A DNA stretch of 64,000 nucleotides from the NCBI GenBank assembly GCA_964383495.1, contig CAYLHG010000007.1, positions 1 to 64,000 on the forward strand, read 5' to 3'. Source of the stretch: CAWKDC01 sp964383495 (GTDB lineage: Bacteria; Pseudomonadota; Gammaproteobacteria; JABCZS01). Below, piece by piece: positions 1-7,568 of this stretch (position 1 is its first letter; each line of letters begins with the position of its first letter). The notes under the pieces are model-generated. The model made no database searches. It saw nothing but the letters and a program-made list of their open reading frames with translations, and was not told where the DNA came from. A program made the position numbers and the translations under genes.

Positions 1-56
1 TTTTTATTTTTTATGATATAGTGCGTTTCAATAATAACAACAATAAAGAGACAACA

Positions 57-1073
57 ATGACAGCAAAAATTCCTTACGATCAATCTTATAAAGCATTCTT
101 TTCAGAGCCTGCGATTGTCAAAGATTTTCTGGTTGATTTCTTTAACGAGCCTTGGGTAGAAGAGCTTGATTTTAATACATTGCAACTATTGAATAATGAG
201 TTTATTGAAGGAATAGATAAACGAGAATCCGATGTCATCTGGAAAGTGCAACGGAACAACGATTGGCTCTATTTACTTATTTTCATTGAGTTTCAATCAA
301 CCAAAGATTCCTTTATGGTGGTACGGATGTTATCGTATGTCACCTTGTTATATCAAGAAATAATCAAACAAGATAAGCGTCTTCGCAATGCAAAACAATT
401 GCCGCCTGTACTGCCATTGGTGCTATATAACGGGCAAACGCCTTGGGAAACGGTATTATCTTTCCAAGACCTGATGCCCCCTGGGCTGCCCTCAGCATTG
501 AAGCAATATCAACCTCAGTTTAGCTGTTGGCTTTTGGACGAGGCGAGATGTATAATTGACAAAGAGGAAGAGACCGGTAACCTCGTTGCACCTTTGATAG
601 CTTTGGAACAAGTTCAAGAGCCCAAAGACGCGCTGCAAGTGGTTAAGCGCCTGAAAAAATTACTCAAAAACCCGGAGCACGATAGTATCCGCCGCGCTTA
701 TTTAGTTTATTTACAACGGGTTTTTAAGGCAAAAAAAATAGCACCAGACATGGAATTTAATGAACTGTACGAGGTAGAGCATATGTTAAGTGAACGTATC
801 GATATTTGGAAACAAAGAGCCATAGATGAAGGTAAGGCTGAAGGCTTAGCTGCAGGCTTAGCTGAAGGTAAAGCCGAAGGTAAAGCCGAAGGTCGGGCCG
901 AGGGCTTAATGCAAGGCGAGCTTGCTATTATCCGTAGAGTCCTAACCAAACGATTTGGTGCACTAACCACGGCGCAAGAAGCATTGTTAGATAATAAATC
1001 AGCAGAAGCGTTGTTAGAAATATCTGACCGTCTGCTCAGCGCTGCTTCTGTGGAAAAAGCCATTTTAGGATAA
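57..1073 (+). CDS. Rpn family recombination-promoting nuclease / putative transposase
   Basis: A 338-residue protein of the Rpn/PD-(D/E)XK transposase-like family, whose members are DNA endonucleases that promote RecA-independent recombination. The N-terminal opening YDQSYKAFF, an acidic residue in the ESDVIWKV strand, and the IEFQS strand about 25 residues later match the family's nuclease core. The C-terminus carries the usual degenerate repeat of E-G-K/L-A-E-G units (about residues 258-283), then a helical tail. I chose ATG 57 over the in-frame GTG 21 because homologues begin at the MTAKIPYDQ-like segment; the extra 12 residues are low complexity. The length is normal and the frame is intact. 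It stands alone, with no inverted repeats visible, so it is probably a resident copy rather than part of an insertion sequence. Confidence 0.85.
   Translation: MTAKIPYDQSYKAFFSEPAIVKDFLVDFFNEPWVEELDFNTLQLLNNEFIEGIDKRESDVIWKVQRNNDWLYLLIFIEFQSTKDSFMVVRMLSYVTLLYQEIIKQDKRLRNAKQLPPVLPLVLYNGQTPWETVLSFQDLMPPGLPSALKQYQPQFSCWLLDEARCIIDKEEETGNLVAPLIALEQVQEPKDALQVVKRLKKLLKNPEHDSIRRAYLVYLQRVFKAKKIAPDMEFNELYEVEHMLSERIDIWKQRAIDEGKAEGLAAGLAEGKAEGKAEGRAEGLMQGELAIIRRVLTKRFGALTTAQEALLDNKSAEALLEISDRLLSAASVEKAILG
831..905 (+). repeat. Short tandem repeat inside the Rpn gene
   Basis: Units of 12-15 bases reading gctgaaggta aag-like repeat imperfectly about six times and encode the E-G-x-A-E-G linker. Such tracts in Rpn genes are prone to gain or loss of units. 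I infer length variability between strains; the sequence shows only the repeat itself. Confidence 0.6.
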
Positions 1074-1108
1074 TTATTCACCCTACCCAGTGAACTGCTA
1101 TTCAGAAA

Positions 1109-1149
1109 CAGAGGGCTGCAAACGAAAAAGCTTTTTTGTCCCTCTTTTC
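1109..1149 (+). terminator. Possible intrinsic terminator after the Rpn gene
   Basis: AGAGGG at 1110-1115 pairs with CCCTCT at 1140-1145. An inner stem lies around GAAAAAGCTTTTTTG, and a short T run follows. It lies 36 bases past the Rpn stop. The outer stem is only 6 bp and there is an internal bulge, so confidence is moderate. Confidence 0.45.
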
Positions 1150-1290
1150 TGCCTTCCGTCTTCTGGAATGCTTTTTGTCTCGGTGCTCACCTGAACAGAG
1201 TTACTTTTCTTTATTTTTTCTCTATAAAAGTGCCTCTGACTTAGCTTAACCCATCACAAGGTTTATTTAAAATAAAAATCAAAAAAGATG

Positions 1291-1319
1291 TTGACACAAT
1301 CATTAATGATTGATATTCT
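1291..1319 (+). promoter_or_regulatory. Sigma70-like promoter with a palindromic spacer
   Basis: TTGACA (1291-1296) and TATTCT (1314-1319) are separated by exactly 17 bases. Positions 1297-1312 within that spacer are the perfect 16-bp palindrome CAATCATTAATGATTG. The layout suggests a repressor operator between the -35 and -10 boxes. No good open reading frame starts in the next 150 bases, so the transcript is either a long leader of the glycan operon at 1524 or a small RNA. The gap 1074-1523 otherwise holds the hairpin at 1432-1465 and a second -10 at 1486. Confidence 0.6.
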
Positions 1320-1431
1320 ATCGTTATTGATGTTTTGCAGCACATGAAATAAAAAAATCGCTGCAACAGGTGGCAGCAGTTAAAACATAATTAAAAACGC
1401 CACACCCGATATAAGAAAAATAGGGGGAACG

Positions 1432-1465
1432 ACCCCGGTGCTATTTCGGCATGGCGCACCGGGGT
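1432..1465. other. Strong GC-rich hairpin in the operon leader
   Basis: ACCCCGGTGC (1432-1441) and GCACCGGGGT (1456-1465) form a perfect 10-bp stem with a 14-base loop. No T run follows, so it is not a standard intrinsic terminator. It sits between the promoter at 1291 and the extended -10 at 1483, so it could be an attenuator, a transcript-stabilising stem or a repeat element. Confidence 0.5.
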
Positions 1466-1482
1466 TCATTCCTCAACTCCTA

Positions 1483-1491
1483 TGATATAAT
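1483..1491 (+). promoter_or_regulatory. Extended -10 promoter for the polyprenyl-arabinose operon
   Basis: TGATATAAT at 1483-1491 is an extended -10 box (TGN plus TATAAT) 32 bases before the GTG start at 1524. No convincing -35 is visible, which suits an extended -10 promoter. The short region just upstream of the Rpn gene (12-22) is similar (tatgatatag). Confidence 0.5.
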
Positions 1492-1523
1492 GCATCGTTT
1501 CAACAACCCACAAGGAATACACA

Positions 1524-2948
1524 GTGAGTTCACTGCCCTTAGTAGTTGATTTAGATGGCACATTAATACGCTCAGACATGCTAGCGGAATCTATTGTTGG
1601 TTTTTTACGCCGATACCCGTGGCGCTTTTTACAATTGCTCACATGGCTGTCCAAAGGTAAAGCTTATTTAAAAGATCGGTTAGCGCACCTTGTTCCTATT
1701 GATGTTGAAAAATTACCGTATGATCAAACTGTATTAGGGTTAATAAAAGCAGAACGCGCCAAAGGACGAAAAATTGTACTTGCTACTGCAAGCCATTATT
1801 TATATGCAGAGCAAATTGCAAAATACTTAGGTCTTTTTGATGAAGTGCTCGCTACAAGCATCCCTATCAACCTTTCTGCACATCGTAAACGTGATAAATT
1901 AGTGGAAAAATATGGTGAAAATCAGTTTGATTATGTCGGCAATGCTCGTGATGATTTAATTGTGTGGAGATCTGCGCGCGAAGCTTATGTAGCCAAACCC
2001 GAGTGGGGTGTTACTGCAAAGGTAAATTGCTCCAATAAACCTGTTCATTTTCTTTCTACTACAACATTCTCTGTAAAATCCTGGATAAAAGCATTTCGAT
2101 TACATCAATGGACTAAAAATTTATTGATTTTCGTACCATTACTTGCAAGTCATCAATTTAATAATATTCAATTACTTTCTAATGGCATATTAGCTTTTTT
2201 CTTTTTTGGATTATGTGCCTCTAGCGTATATATTCTAAACGATTTACTGGATTTAGAAGATGATAGGCACCACACAAAAAAATGCCATCGCCCATTTGCT
2301 GCCGGAAAATTATCTATTATTTCTGGTTTGGTGATGTGTCCTCTATTACTATTCACAGCTTTTGCAGGCTCGATCATTTTATTGCCATGGTTATTTACCG
2401 CTACGCTTGCGAGTTATTATACTTTAACACTCGTTTATTCTTTATGGTTGAAACGCCGCATGACAGTAGATGTCATTGCACTCGCTATACTCTATACATT
2501 ACGAATTGTGGCAGGTGCATTTGCAATGAGCACCTCACTCACTTTCTGGATGCTTGCATTTTCCATGTTTATTTTCTTAAGTATGGCATTAGTAAAGCGT
2601 TATGCAGAATTACGTGAAGCAAAATTGCAAGGTAAAACAGAGAAAATGCGAGGAAGAGGTTATTACCCTGATGATCTTGAAATGATTGCTTCGTTAGGTG
2701 CTGCCTCTGGATATTTATCTGTGATGATACTAGCACTTTATATTCAGGATCATACCATTGTATCCCTTTACCATCATCCGCAATTGATTTGGCTAGCATG
2801 CCCTGTATTATTATTTTGGATCACACGAATATGGTTACTGACGCATCGAGGGATGATGCATGAGGATCCTGTAGTATTTGCAGTAAAAGACCGTATTAGT
2901 TTGTATGCAGGATTTCTATTTGGATTAATATTTTGGTTGGCAACATGA
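1524..2948 (+). CDS. HAD-UbiA fusion, decaprenyl-phosphate phosphoribosyltransferase-like
   Basis: 474 residues in two modules. Residues 1-165 are a HAD hydrolase with the nucleophile motif DLDGTLIRSD. Residues about 190-470 are a polytopic UbiA prenyltransferase with NDLLDLEDD at 239-247, followed by HHTKKCHRPFAAGKL, the pattern of mycobacterial DPPR synthase (Rv3806c). That enzyme transfers phosphoribose from PRPP to a polyprenyl phosphate; the product is then dephosphorylated. By inference the fused HAD domain supplies the phosphatase. GTG 1524 has AAGGA 8 bases upstream. The ATGA overlap with the next gene, a DprE1 homologue, supports a polyprenyl-phospho-D-arabinose pathway. The alternative is an uncharacterised UbiA family member. 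Confidence 0.82.
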   Translation: MSSLPLVVDLDGTLIRSDMLAESIVGFLRRYPWRFLQLLTWLSKGKAYLKDRLAHLVPIDVEKLPYDQTVLGLIKAERAKGRKIVLATASHYLYAEQIAKYLGLFDEVLATSIPINLSAHRKRDKLVEKYGENQFDYVGNARDDLIVWRSAREAYVAKPEWGVTAKVNCSNKPVHFLSTTTFSVKSWIKAFRLHQWTKNLLIFVPLLASHQFNNIQLLSNGILAFFFFGLCASSVYILNDLLDLEDDRHHTKKCHRPFAAGKLSIISGLVMCPLLLFTAFAGSIILLPWLFTATLASYYTLTLVYSLWLKRRMTVDVIALAILYTLRIVAGAFAMSTSLTFWMLAFSMFIFLSMALVKRYAELREAKLQGKTEKMRGRGYYPDDLEMIASLGAASGYLSVMILALYIQDHTIVSLYHHPQLIWLACPVLLFWITRIWLLTHRGMMHEDPVVFAVKDRISLYAGFLFGLIFWLAT

Positions 2949-4252
2949 GCATCGTCACTTCGTGGGGAAATTACCCTTATTTTTCACAAGCCTCTCACAC
3001 TACTTATTGGCGTGAAGATATTGCACATGATTTTGATCAACTCATTCATCGTTACCAAACCACGTTAGCATTTGGGAATGGCAGAAGTTACGGAGACAGT
3101 TGCTTAGCAACTTCTGCAAACGTGATCAACATGTCTAGTTTAAATAGATTTATGAGCGTTGATTGGGAAAAGGGTGTGATTATTGCTGAAGCAGGAATCA
3201 CCTTAGGCGATATTTTAGAATTTTCTATTCCACACGGGTGGTTTTTACCAGTAACACCTGGAACACAATATGTTACGTTAGGTGGTGCAATAGCCAATGA
3301 TGTGCATGGTAAAAATCATCATATACGTGGCACTTTTGGATGTCATGTAAAACGTTTCGAATTATTGAGATCTGATCAAACTGCTAAAATCTGTTCTGCA
3401 ACAGAAAATACAGAGCTATTTTCAGCCACCATCAGTGGATTAGGCATGACAGGAATTATCACTTGGGTTGAATTACAATTAATGCCTATCCAATCCCAAT
3501 ATATCAATACACGCACCATTCCATTTGAAAATTTGAACGAATTTTTTTTACTGTCCAAAACGTTTGACATGAAACATGAATACACTGTCGCCTGGGTTGA
3601 TTGCTTAGCAAAAGGCGAACAGCTTGGGCGAGGTGTGTTTTTCATGGGAGATCACGCTGACAATGGGCCTATTGAAACTAATAAAAAGAAAAAAATTTCT
3701 ATCCCATTCACGCCACCCAAATCAATGGTCAACGCGCTCACTTTAAAAATATTGAATACTGTATATTATCGTTGCCATACTGCAGCTACCCAAACAGTCC
3801 ATTATGAACCATTTTTCTATCCTCTAGATCGCATATTACAGTGGAACCGTTTATATGGAAACAAAGGATTTCAACAATACCAATGCATTATTCCAGAAGC
3901 GCAGGCTGAGTCTGCTATGCATACTTTATTAGAGGTTATTGGAAAAAGCGGCCAAGGTTCTTTTTTGGCAGTGATGAAAAAGTGCGGAAAAATAATTTCT
4001 CCTGGCTTATTATCATTTCCTATGCCGGGGATATCACTTGCATTAGATTTTCCTCAAAATGATTCATTAAATATGTTATTCTCTGCGCTTGATCATATTG
4101 TCCGAGATGCAGGTGGCAGACTATATCCTGCAAAAGATGCACATATGTCTGGCGAAGATTTTCGGCAATATTACCCAAAGTGGGAGCAACTATCTGCTTT
4201 GCGCGATCCTGCATTATGTTCACATTTTTGGAAAAGGGTTACTGAAGTATGA
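2945..4252 (+). CDS. dprE1: DprE1-like FAD-dependent decaprenylphosphoryl-ribose 2'-oxidase
   Basis: 435 residues; VAO/PCMH-type FAD-binding oxidoreductase. GNGRSYGDSCL forms the FAD pyrophosphate loop, and the segment with GTQYVTLGGAIANDVHGKNHH is the typical flavin-contact region. The C-terminal substrate domain has RLYPAKDAHM, whose Lys397 corresponds to catalytic Lys418 of mycobacterial DprE1. The enzyme oxidises the 2'-hydroxyl of polyprenylphosphoryl ribose to a keto intermediate, which DprE2 then reduces. The segment MPGISLALDFP has Ala366 where mycobacterial enzymes have the cysteine attacked by benzothiazinones (recalled alignment). Start ATG 2945 is set by an ATGA overlap with the previous stop; the in-frame TTG at 2933 is less likely. 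Confidence 0.85.
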   Translation: MSIVTSWGNYPYFSQASHTTYWREDIAHDFDQLIHRYQTTLAFGNGRSYGDSCLATSANVINMSSLNRFMSVDWEKGVIIAEAGITLGDILEFSIPHGWFLPVTPGTQYVTLGGAIANDVHGKNHHIRGTFGCHVKRFELLRSDQTAKICSATENTELFSATISGLGMTGIITWVELQLMPIQSQYINTRTIPFENLNEFFLLSKTFDMKHEYTVAWVDCLAKGEQLGRGVFFMGDHADNGPIETNKKKKISIPFTPPKSMVNALTLKILNTVYYRCHTAATQTVHYEPFFYPLDRILQWNRLYGNKGFQQYQCIIPEAQAESAMHTLLEVIGKSGQGSFLAVMKKCGKIISPGLLSFPMPGISLALDFPQNDSLNMLFSALDHIVRDAGGRLYPAKDAHMSGEDFRQYYPKWEQLSALRDPALCSHFWKRVTEV

Positions 4253-4989
4253 AAAAAATATTGATTATTGGTGCAACTTCCGCCATTGCAACAGCATGCG
4301 CAAAATATTGGGCCTCTGAACAAACAGAATTTTTCTTGGTTGCTCGAAACTCAGAAAAACTTAAACAAACAGCAGATGACTTAATCGCTCGCGGCAGCAT
4401 GAATACTACCTGTTATACATTAGACCTTAATCAATTTGACCAATATGATGCCATGTTAACGTCATGTTTTCAAAAATTAGATACCGTAGATATTGCATTG
4501 ATCGCACATGGAACACTTGCTGATCAAGAAGCTTGCGAAAAAGATGTAAATCTTACTTTGCGTGAAATATCCAACAATGGTTTGAGCGTTATTGCTATTC
4601 TTACTTTATTATCCAACCGCATGGAAGAACAACATTTCGGCAGCATTGCTGTTATTTCTTCTGTAGCGGGAGATCGCGGCAGAGCTTCTAATTATATTTA
4701 TGGCGCTGCTAAGGCAGCAGTCACTACATTTTGTGATGGATTGCGTGGGCGTTTATACAAAACGGGTGTTCACGTTTTAACGATTAAACCTGGATTCGTT
4801 GATACCCCAATGACGAAAGGTTTACCCTTGCCACGCTTACTACTCGCATCACCTGAAAAAGTGGCACAAGATATTTGCGATGCTATTAAAAAACAAAAAA
4901 ATGTAATTTATACACCTTGTTTTTGGGTAGGCATTATGTTCATAATCAAATCTATTCCAAATTTTATTTTTAAAAGGTTGCCGTTATGA
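4249..4989 (+). CDS. dprE2: DprE2-like SDR family reductase
   Basis: 246 residues; a short-chain dehydrogenase. The N-terminal NAD(P) loop is GATSAIATACAKYW, the catalytic Ser lies in AVISSVAGDRGR, and the YxxxK pair is in YIYGAAKAAV. The family partner of DprE1 reduces the 2'-keto intermediate to polyprenylphosphoryl arabinofuranose. Length matches mycobacterial DprE2 (about 254 residues). ATGA overlaps at both ends place it in a translationally coupled unit. The C-terminal KSIPNFIFKRLPL is hydrophobic and basic, which fits membrane association. On sequence alone it would be a generic SDR; the neighbours decide the assignment. Confidence 0.8.
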   Translation: MKKILIIGATSAIATACAKYWASEQTEFFLVARNSEKLKQTADDLIARGSMNTTCYTLDLNQFDQYDAMLTSCFQKLDTVDIALIAHGTLADQEACEKDVNLTLREISNNGLSVIAILTLLSNRMEEQHFGSIAVISSVAGDRGRASNYIYGAAKAAVTTFCDGLRGRLYKTGVHVLTIKPGFVDTPMTKGLPLPRLLLASPEKVAQDICDAIKKQKNVIYTPCFWVGIMFIIKSIPNFIFKRLPL

Positions 4990-6623
4990 TCAAAAATTTA
5001 TCTGACAAACAGATCATTGCTCCTTTTATTATTTTCGCTATTTTTCAAGTAGCATTAGCTATTATCGGCGGGGTTCATCATTACAGCCCCGTTCCATTTG
5101 TAGATATGTGGGATGGACAAATGCCATTTCTAGCAAATACACGAGATTGGCATACTTGGTGGGCGCAACATAATGAACACCGAATTTTTTTGTCCCGGAT
5201 ACTGTTTTTAATGGACTTTAAATTTTTTAGCAGCAATGCTATTTTTTTATTTTTTTGTAATTATTTATTTGCTTTTATGTCATTTATAATTTTCTTCATG
5301 GCATTAAAAGAAATGTTAAAAAATGAAAAAAATACCATTACATTACCTATCATGGCCTCTATCCTTTTATGTTTATTGTTTTTTTGGGATCAAAAAGAAA
5401 ATTTTACGTGGGCGTTTCAAAGTCAATTCTTTTTAGCATCGAGTTTACCCCTGCTTGCGTTTTATTCGTTGCATAAGTCATATACTTCTTCTCAAGTATA
5501 TTGGTTTATTTTAGCGTGTTTTGTAGGGCTTCTTTCTAGCGGGGCAATGGCAAATGGCATATTAGCATCACCTATTATGGTTTTGTTAGCGATTACATTA
5601 AGAATGAAGTGGCCTTATATCGTTATCTTATTATTACTCGCATCATTTGAATTATTTTTTTATTTTAATGGTTATACTAAACCTTCCCAAGAAACTTCCA
5701 TGATAGAAGATATTCTTAAAAATCCTATTGGGCTGATACGATACTCACTCGTATATCTAAGCAATCCCTTTGCTTCAATTGTTCATTCGAAAAAAATATT
5801 TTTCTTAATAAGCTCTCTTTTCCTTTTCAGCAGCTCCATGTGCTTATATCGCGCACTGAAGTCATGCACAACGTCTTCGCTTCAACTTGCTCTACTCGCA
5901 TTCATTTTATATGTTGTTGCCACTGCTATGGTGACAAGCGGAGGGCGTTCTTTTTTAGGTACTTCTCAAGCCTTATCAAGCCGATACGCTACACCAACTT
6001 TAATGATGTGGTCAGCATTATTTATATTATATGCGCCGTGGTTTGCAGAGCAGGCGCGCAAAAATAAATATCGCTTACTCGCATTATTAATTATCCCCGT
6101 AGTACTTTTTCCTTATCAAATAAAAGCATTATCCTCTCAAAAAGCGAAGGTTGCAGATAAAATGATCGCTGCACTTGCTTTGGCGATGCATATTCAAGAT
6201 GATGAAATAATTATTTCTATTTATCCATTTCCAGGCCATGTTATCAATTCATCCAAAGATCCCGCCAAAAAAAATATTGCTATTTTCAACAACCCTCTCA
6301 TTAAAGGCGCTTCACATTTAATAGGGCAAAAAGAAAAAAATGTCTCCAATCGGATATGCGAAGGAGAAGTAACCAACATTATTTATTTAGAACATGCCCC
6401 TGAATATGTACGCATAGAAGGTACTTTATCATATGAAACTCAATCTCCTAAAGTAATACATATTCTTTCTCAAGATCGCACTATTGTAGGCTATGCTTTA
6501 GGTGGCGCGCCTAGTGCTAAAAATCAATCTTTTAAATTTAAAGGTTATTTGAAACATGAATATCAACATCAACCCATCATTTTAAAAGGGCTTAATCCTG
6601 ATTGCGAAAAAGGTATCAATTAA
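4986..6623 (+). CDS. Polytopic membrane protein, candidate GT-C arabinosyltransferase
   Basis: 545 residues with about 10-11 predicted membrane segments between residues 10 and 385 and a soluble C-terminal domain of about 150 residues. The first large loop (about residues 33-65) carries acidic and aromatic residues (VDMWDGQMPF, HNEHRIFLSR), the pattern expected of a GT-C glycosyltransferase using a polyprenyl-phosphate sugar. I do not recognise a named family. Because it follows UbiA, DprE1 and DprE2 with an ATGA overlap, I infer that it consumes the lipid-linked arabinose, possibly on LPS, a pilin or another envelope acceptor. P. aeruginosa TfpW, a pilin arabinosyltransferase, is a functional parallel, not a proven homologue. 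Confidence 0.55.
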   Translation: MIKNLSDKQIIAPFIIFAIFQVALAIIGGVHHYSPVPFVDMWDGQMPFLANTRDWHTWWAQHNEHRIFLSRILFLMDFKFFSSNAIFLFFCNYLFAFMSFIIFFMALKEMLKNEKNTITLPIMASILLCLLFFWDQKENFTWAFQSQFFLASSLPLLAFYSLHKSYTSSQVYWFILACFVGLLSSGAMANGILASPIMVLLAITLRMKWPYIVILLLLASFELFFYFNGYTKPSQETSMIEDILKNPIGLIRYSLVYLSNPFASIVHSKKIFFLISSLFLFSSSMCLYRALKSCTTSSLQLALLAFILYVVATAMVTSGGRSFLGTSQALSSRYATPTLMMWSALFILYAPWFAEQARKNKYRLLALLIIPVVLFPYQIKALSSQKAKVADKMIAALALAMHIQDDEIIISIYPFPGHVINSSKDPAKKNIAIFNNPLIKGASHLIGQKEKNVSNRICEGEVTNIIYLEHAPEYVRIEGTLSYETQSPKVIHILSQDRTIVGYALGGAPSAKNQSFKFKGYLKHEYQHQPIILKGLNPDCEKGIN

Positions 6624-7568
6624 ATGCATTCACGTGATCTTAAAATCATATTGCCTGGAGGCGCCGGGCTTGTTGGACAAAACCTTGTTGCACGTCTTAA
6701 GCAGCGCGGATACAATCATTTGCTTGTTTTAGACAAGCATAAAAAAAATTTAGATATTCTAAAACAATTACACCCTGATGTTACTACTGTTTATGCAGAT
6801 CTTTCAGAACCAGGAGAATGGGAACCATACTTTCAAGATGCGGATGTCGTTGTAATGCTACAAGCGCAAATTGGTGATCTTCATCCTGAACCCTTTATCC
6901 GCAATAATATTACTTCAACTCAGCATGTATTATCAGCCATCAAAAAATATCAAATTTCTTATACAGTACACATCAGTTCATCTGTAGTTAAATCAGTAGC
7001 TGATGATCATTACACTCGCACCAAACGTATACAAGAAGAGCAAGTATTAGAAAGTGGTATCCCTTGTGTTGTGTTACGTCCCACGCTTATGTTTGGTTGG
7101 TTTGATAGAAAACATTTAGGATGGCTTTCTCGATTTATGCAAAAAATACCTGTATTTCCGATTCCTGGTGACGGAAAATACATGCGACAGCCCCTTTATG
7201 TAGGAGATTTTGCCAAAATTATTGTTAGCTGTATTGAACACCAGATCACAGGAAAAGTGTTTAACATTACAGGGTTGGAAAAAATAGATTATATTGATAT
7301 TATTCATGCTATTAAAAAAACAACTTCTTCAAAATCCATCATTGTGAATATTCCTTATTGGGTTTTTTATGCACTCTTAGAAATGTGGTCTTTTTTTGAT
7401 AAAAATCCACCGTTCACAACTGCTCAGCTTACTGCTCTCGTTGCACATGATGAATTTGAGGTGATCGACTGGCCCACTGTTTTTAACGTAACACCTACTC
7501 CTTTTGAAAAAGCTATTCATGAAACTTTTCATCATGATACTTATAGCAACATTGTACTGGAGTTTTGA
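6624..7568 (+). CDS. NAD-dependent epimerase/dehydratase family protein (atypical SDR)
   Basis: 314 residues. It has a Rossmann loop ILPGGAGLVGQNL at the N-terminus, HISSSVV, and YTRTK as the Y-x3-K site, then a C-terminal segment like other NAD(P)-binding sugar epimerase or NDUFA9-like proteins. Its substrate cannot be read from the sequence. It begins on the base after the previous stop (TAAATG) and is followed directly by the FAD oxidoreductase, so all are co-translated. A role in making or modifying the sugar handled by this operon is inferred. Confidence 0.7.
   Translation: MHSRDLKIILPGGAGLVGQNLVARLKQRGYNHLLVLDKHKKNLDILKQLHPDVTTVYADLSEPGEWEPYFQDADVVVMLQAQIGDLHPEPFIRNNITSTQHVLSAIKKYQISYTVHISSSVVKSVADDHYTRTKRIQEEQVLESGIPCVVLRPTLMFGWFDRKHLGWLSRFMQKIPVFPIPGDGKYMRQPLYVGDFAKIIVSCIEHQITGKVFNITGLEKIDYIDIIHAIKKTTSSKSIIVNIPYWVFYALLEMWSFFDKNPPFTTAQLTALVAHDEFEVIDWPTVFNVTPTPFEKAIHETFHHDTYSNIVLEF

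Noticed and set aside
707..1081. 124-residue minus-strand frame rich in Ser, Ala and Pro
   Set aside because: It is the antisense shadow of the Rpn repeat tract; the composition comes from the repeats and there is no RBS or homologue.
2282..2617. 111-residue plus-strand frame inside the UbiA-type gene
   Set aside because: Overlaps a well-supported membrane enzyme in another frame and has no domain.
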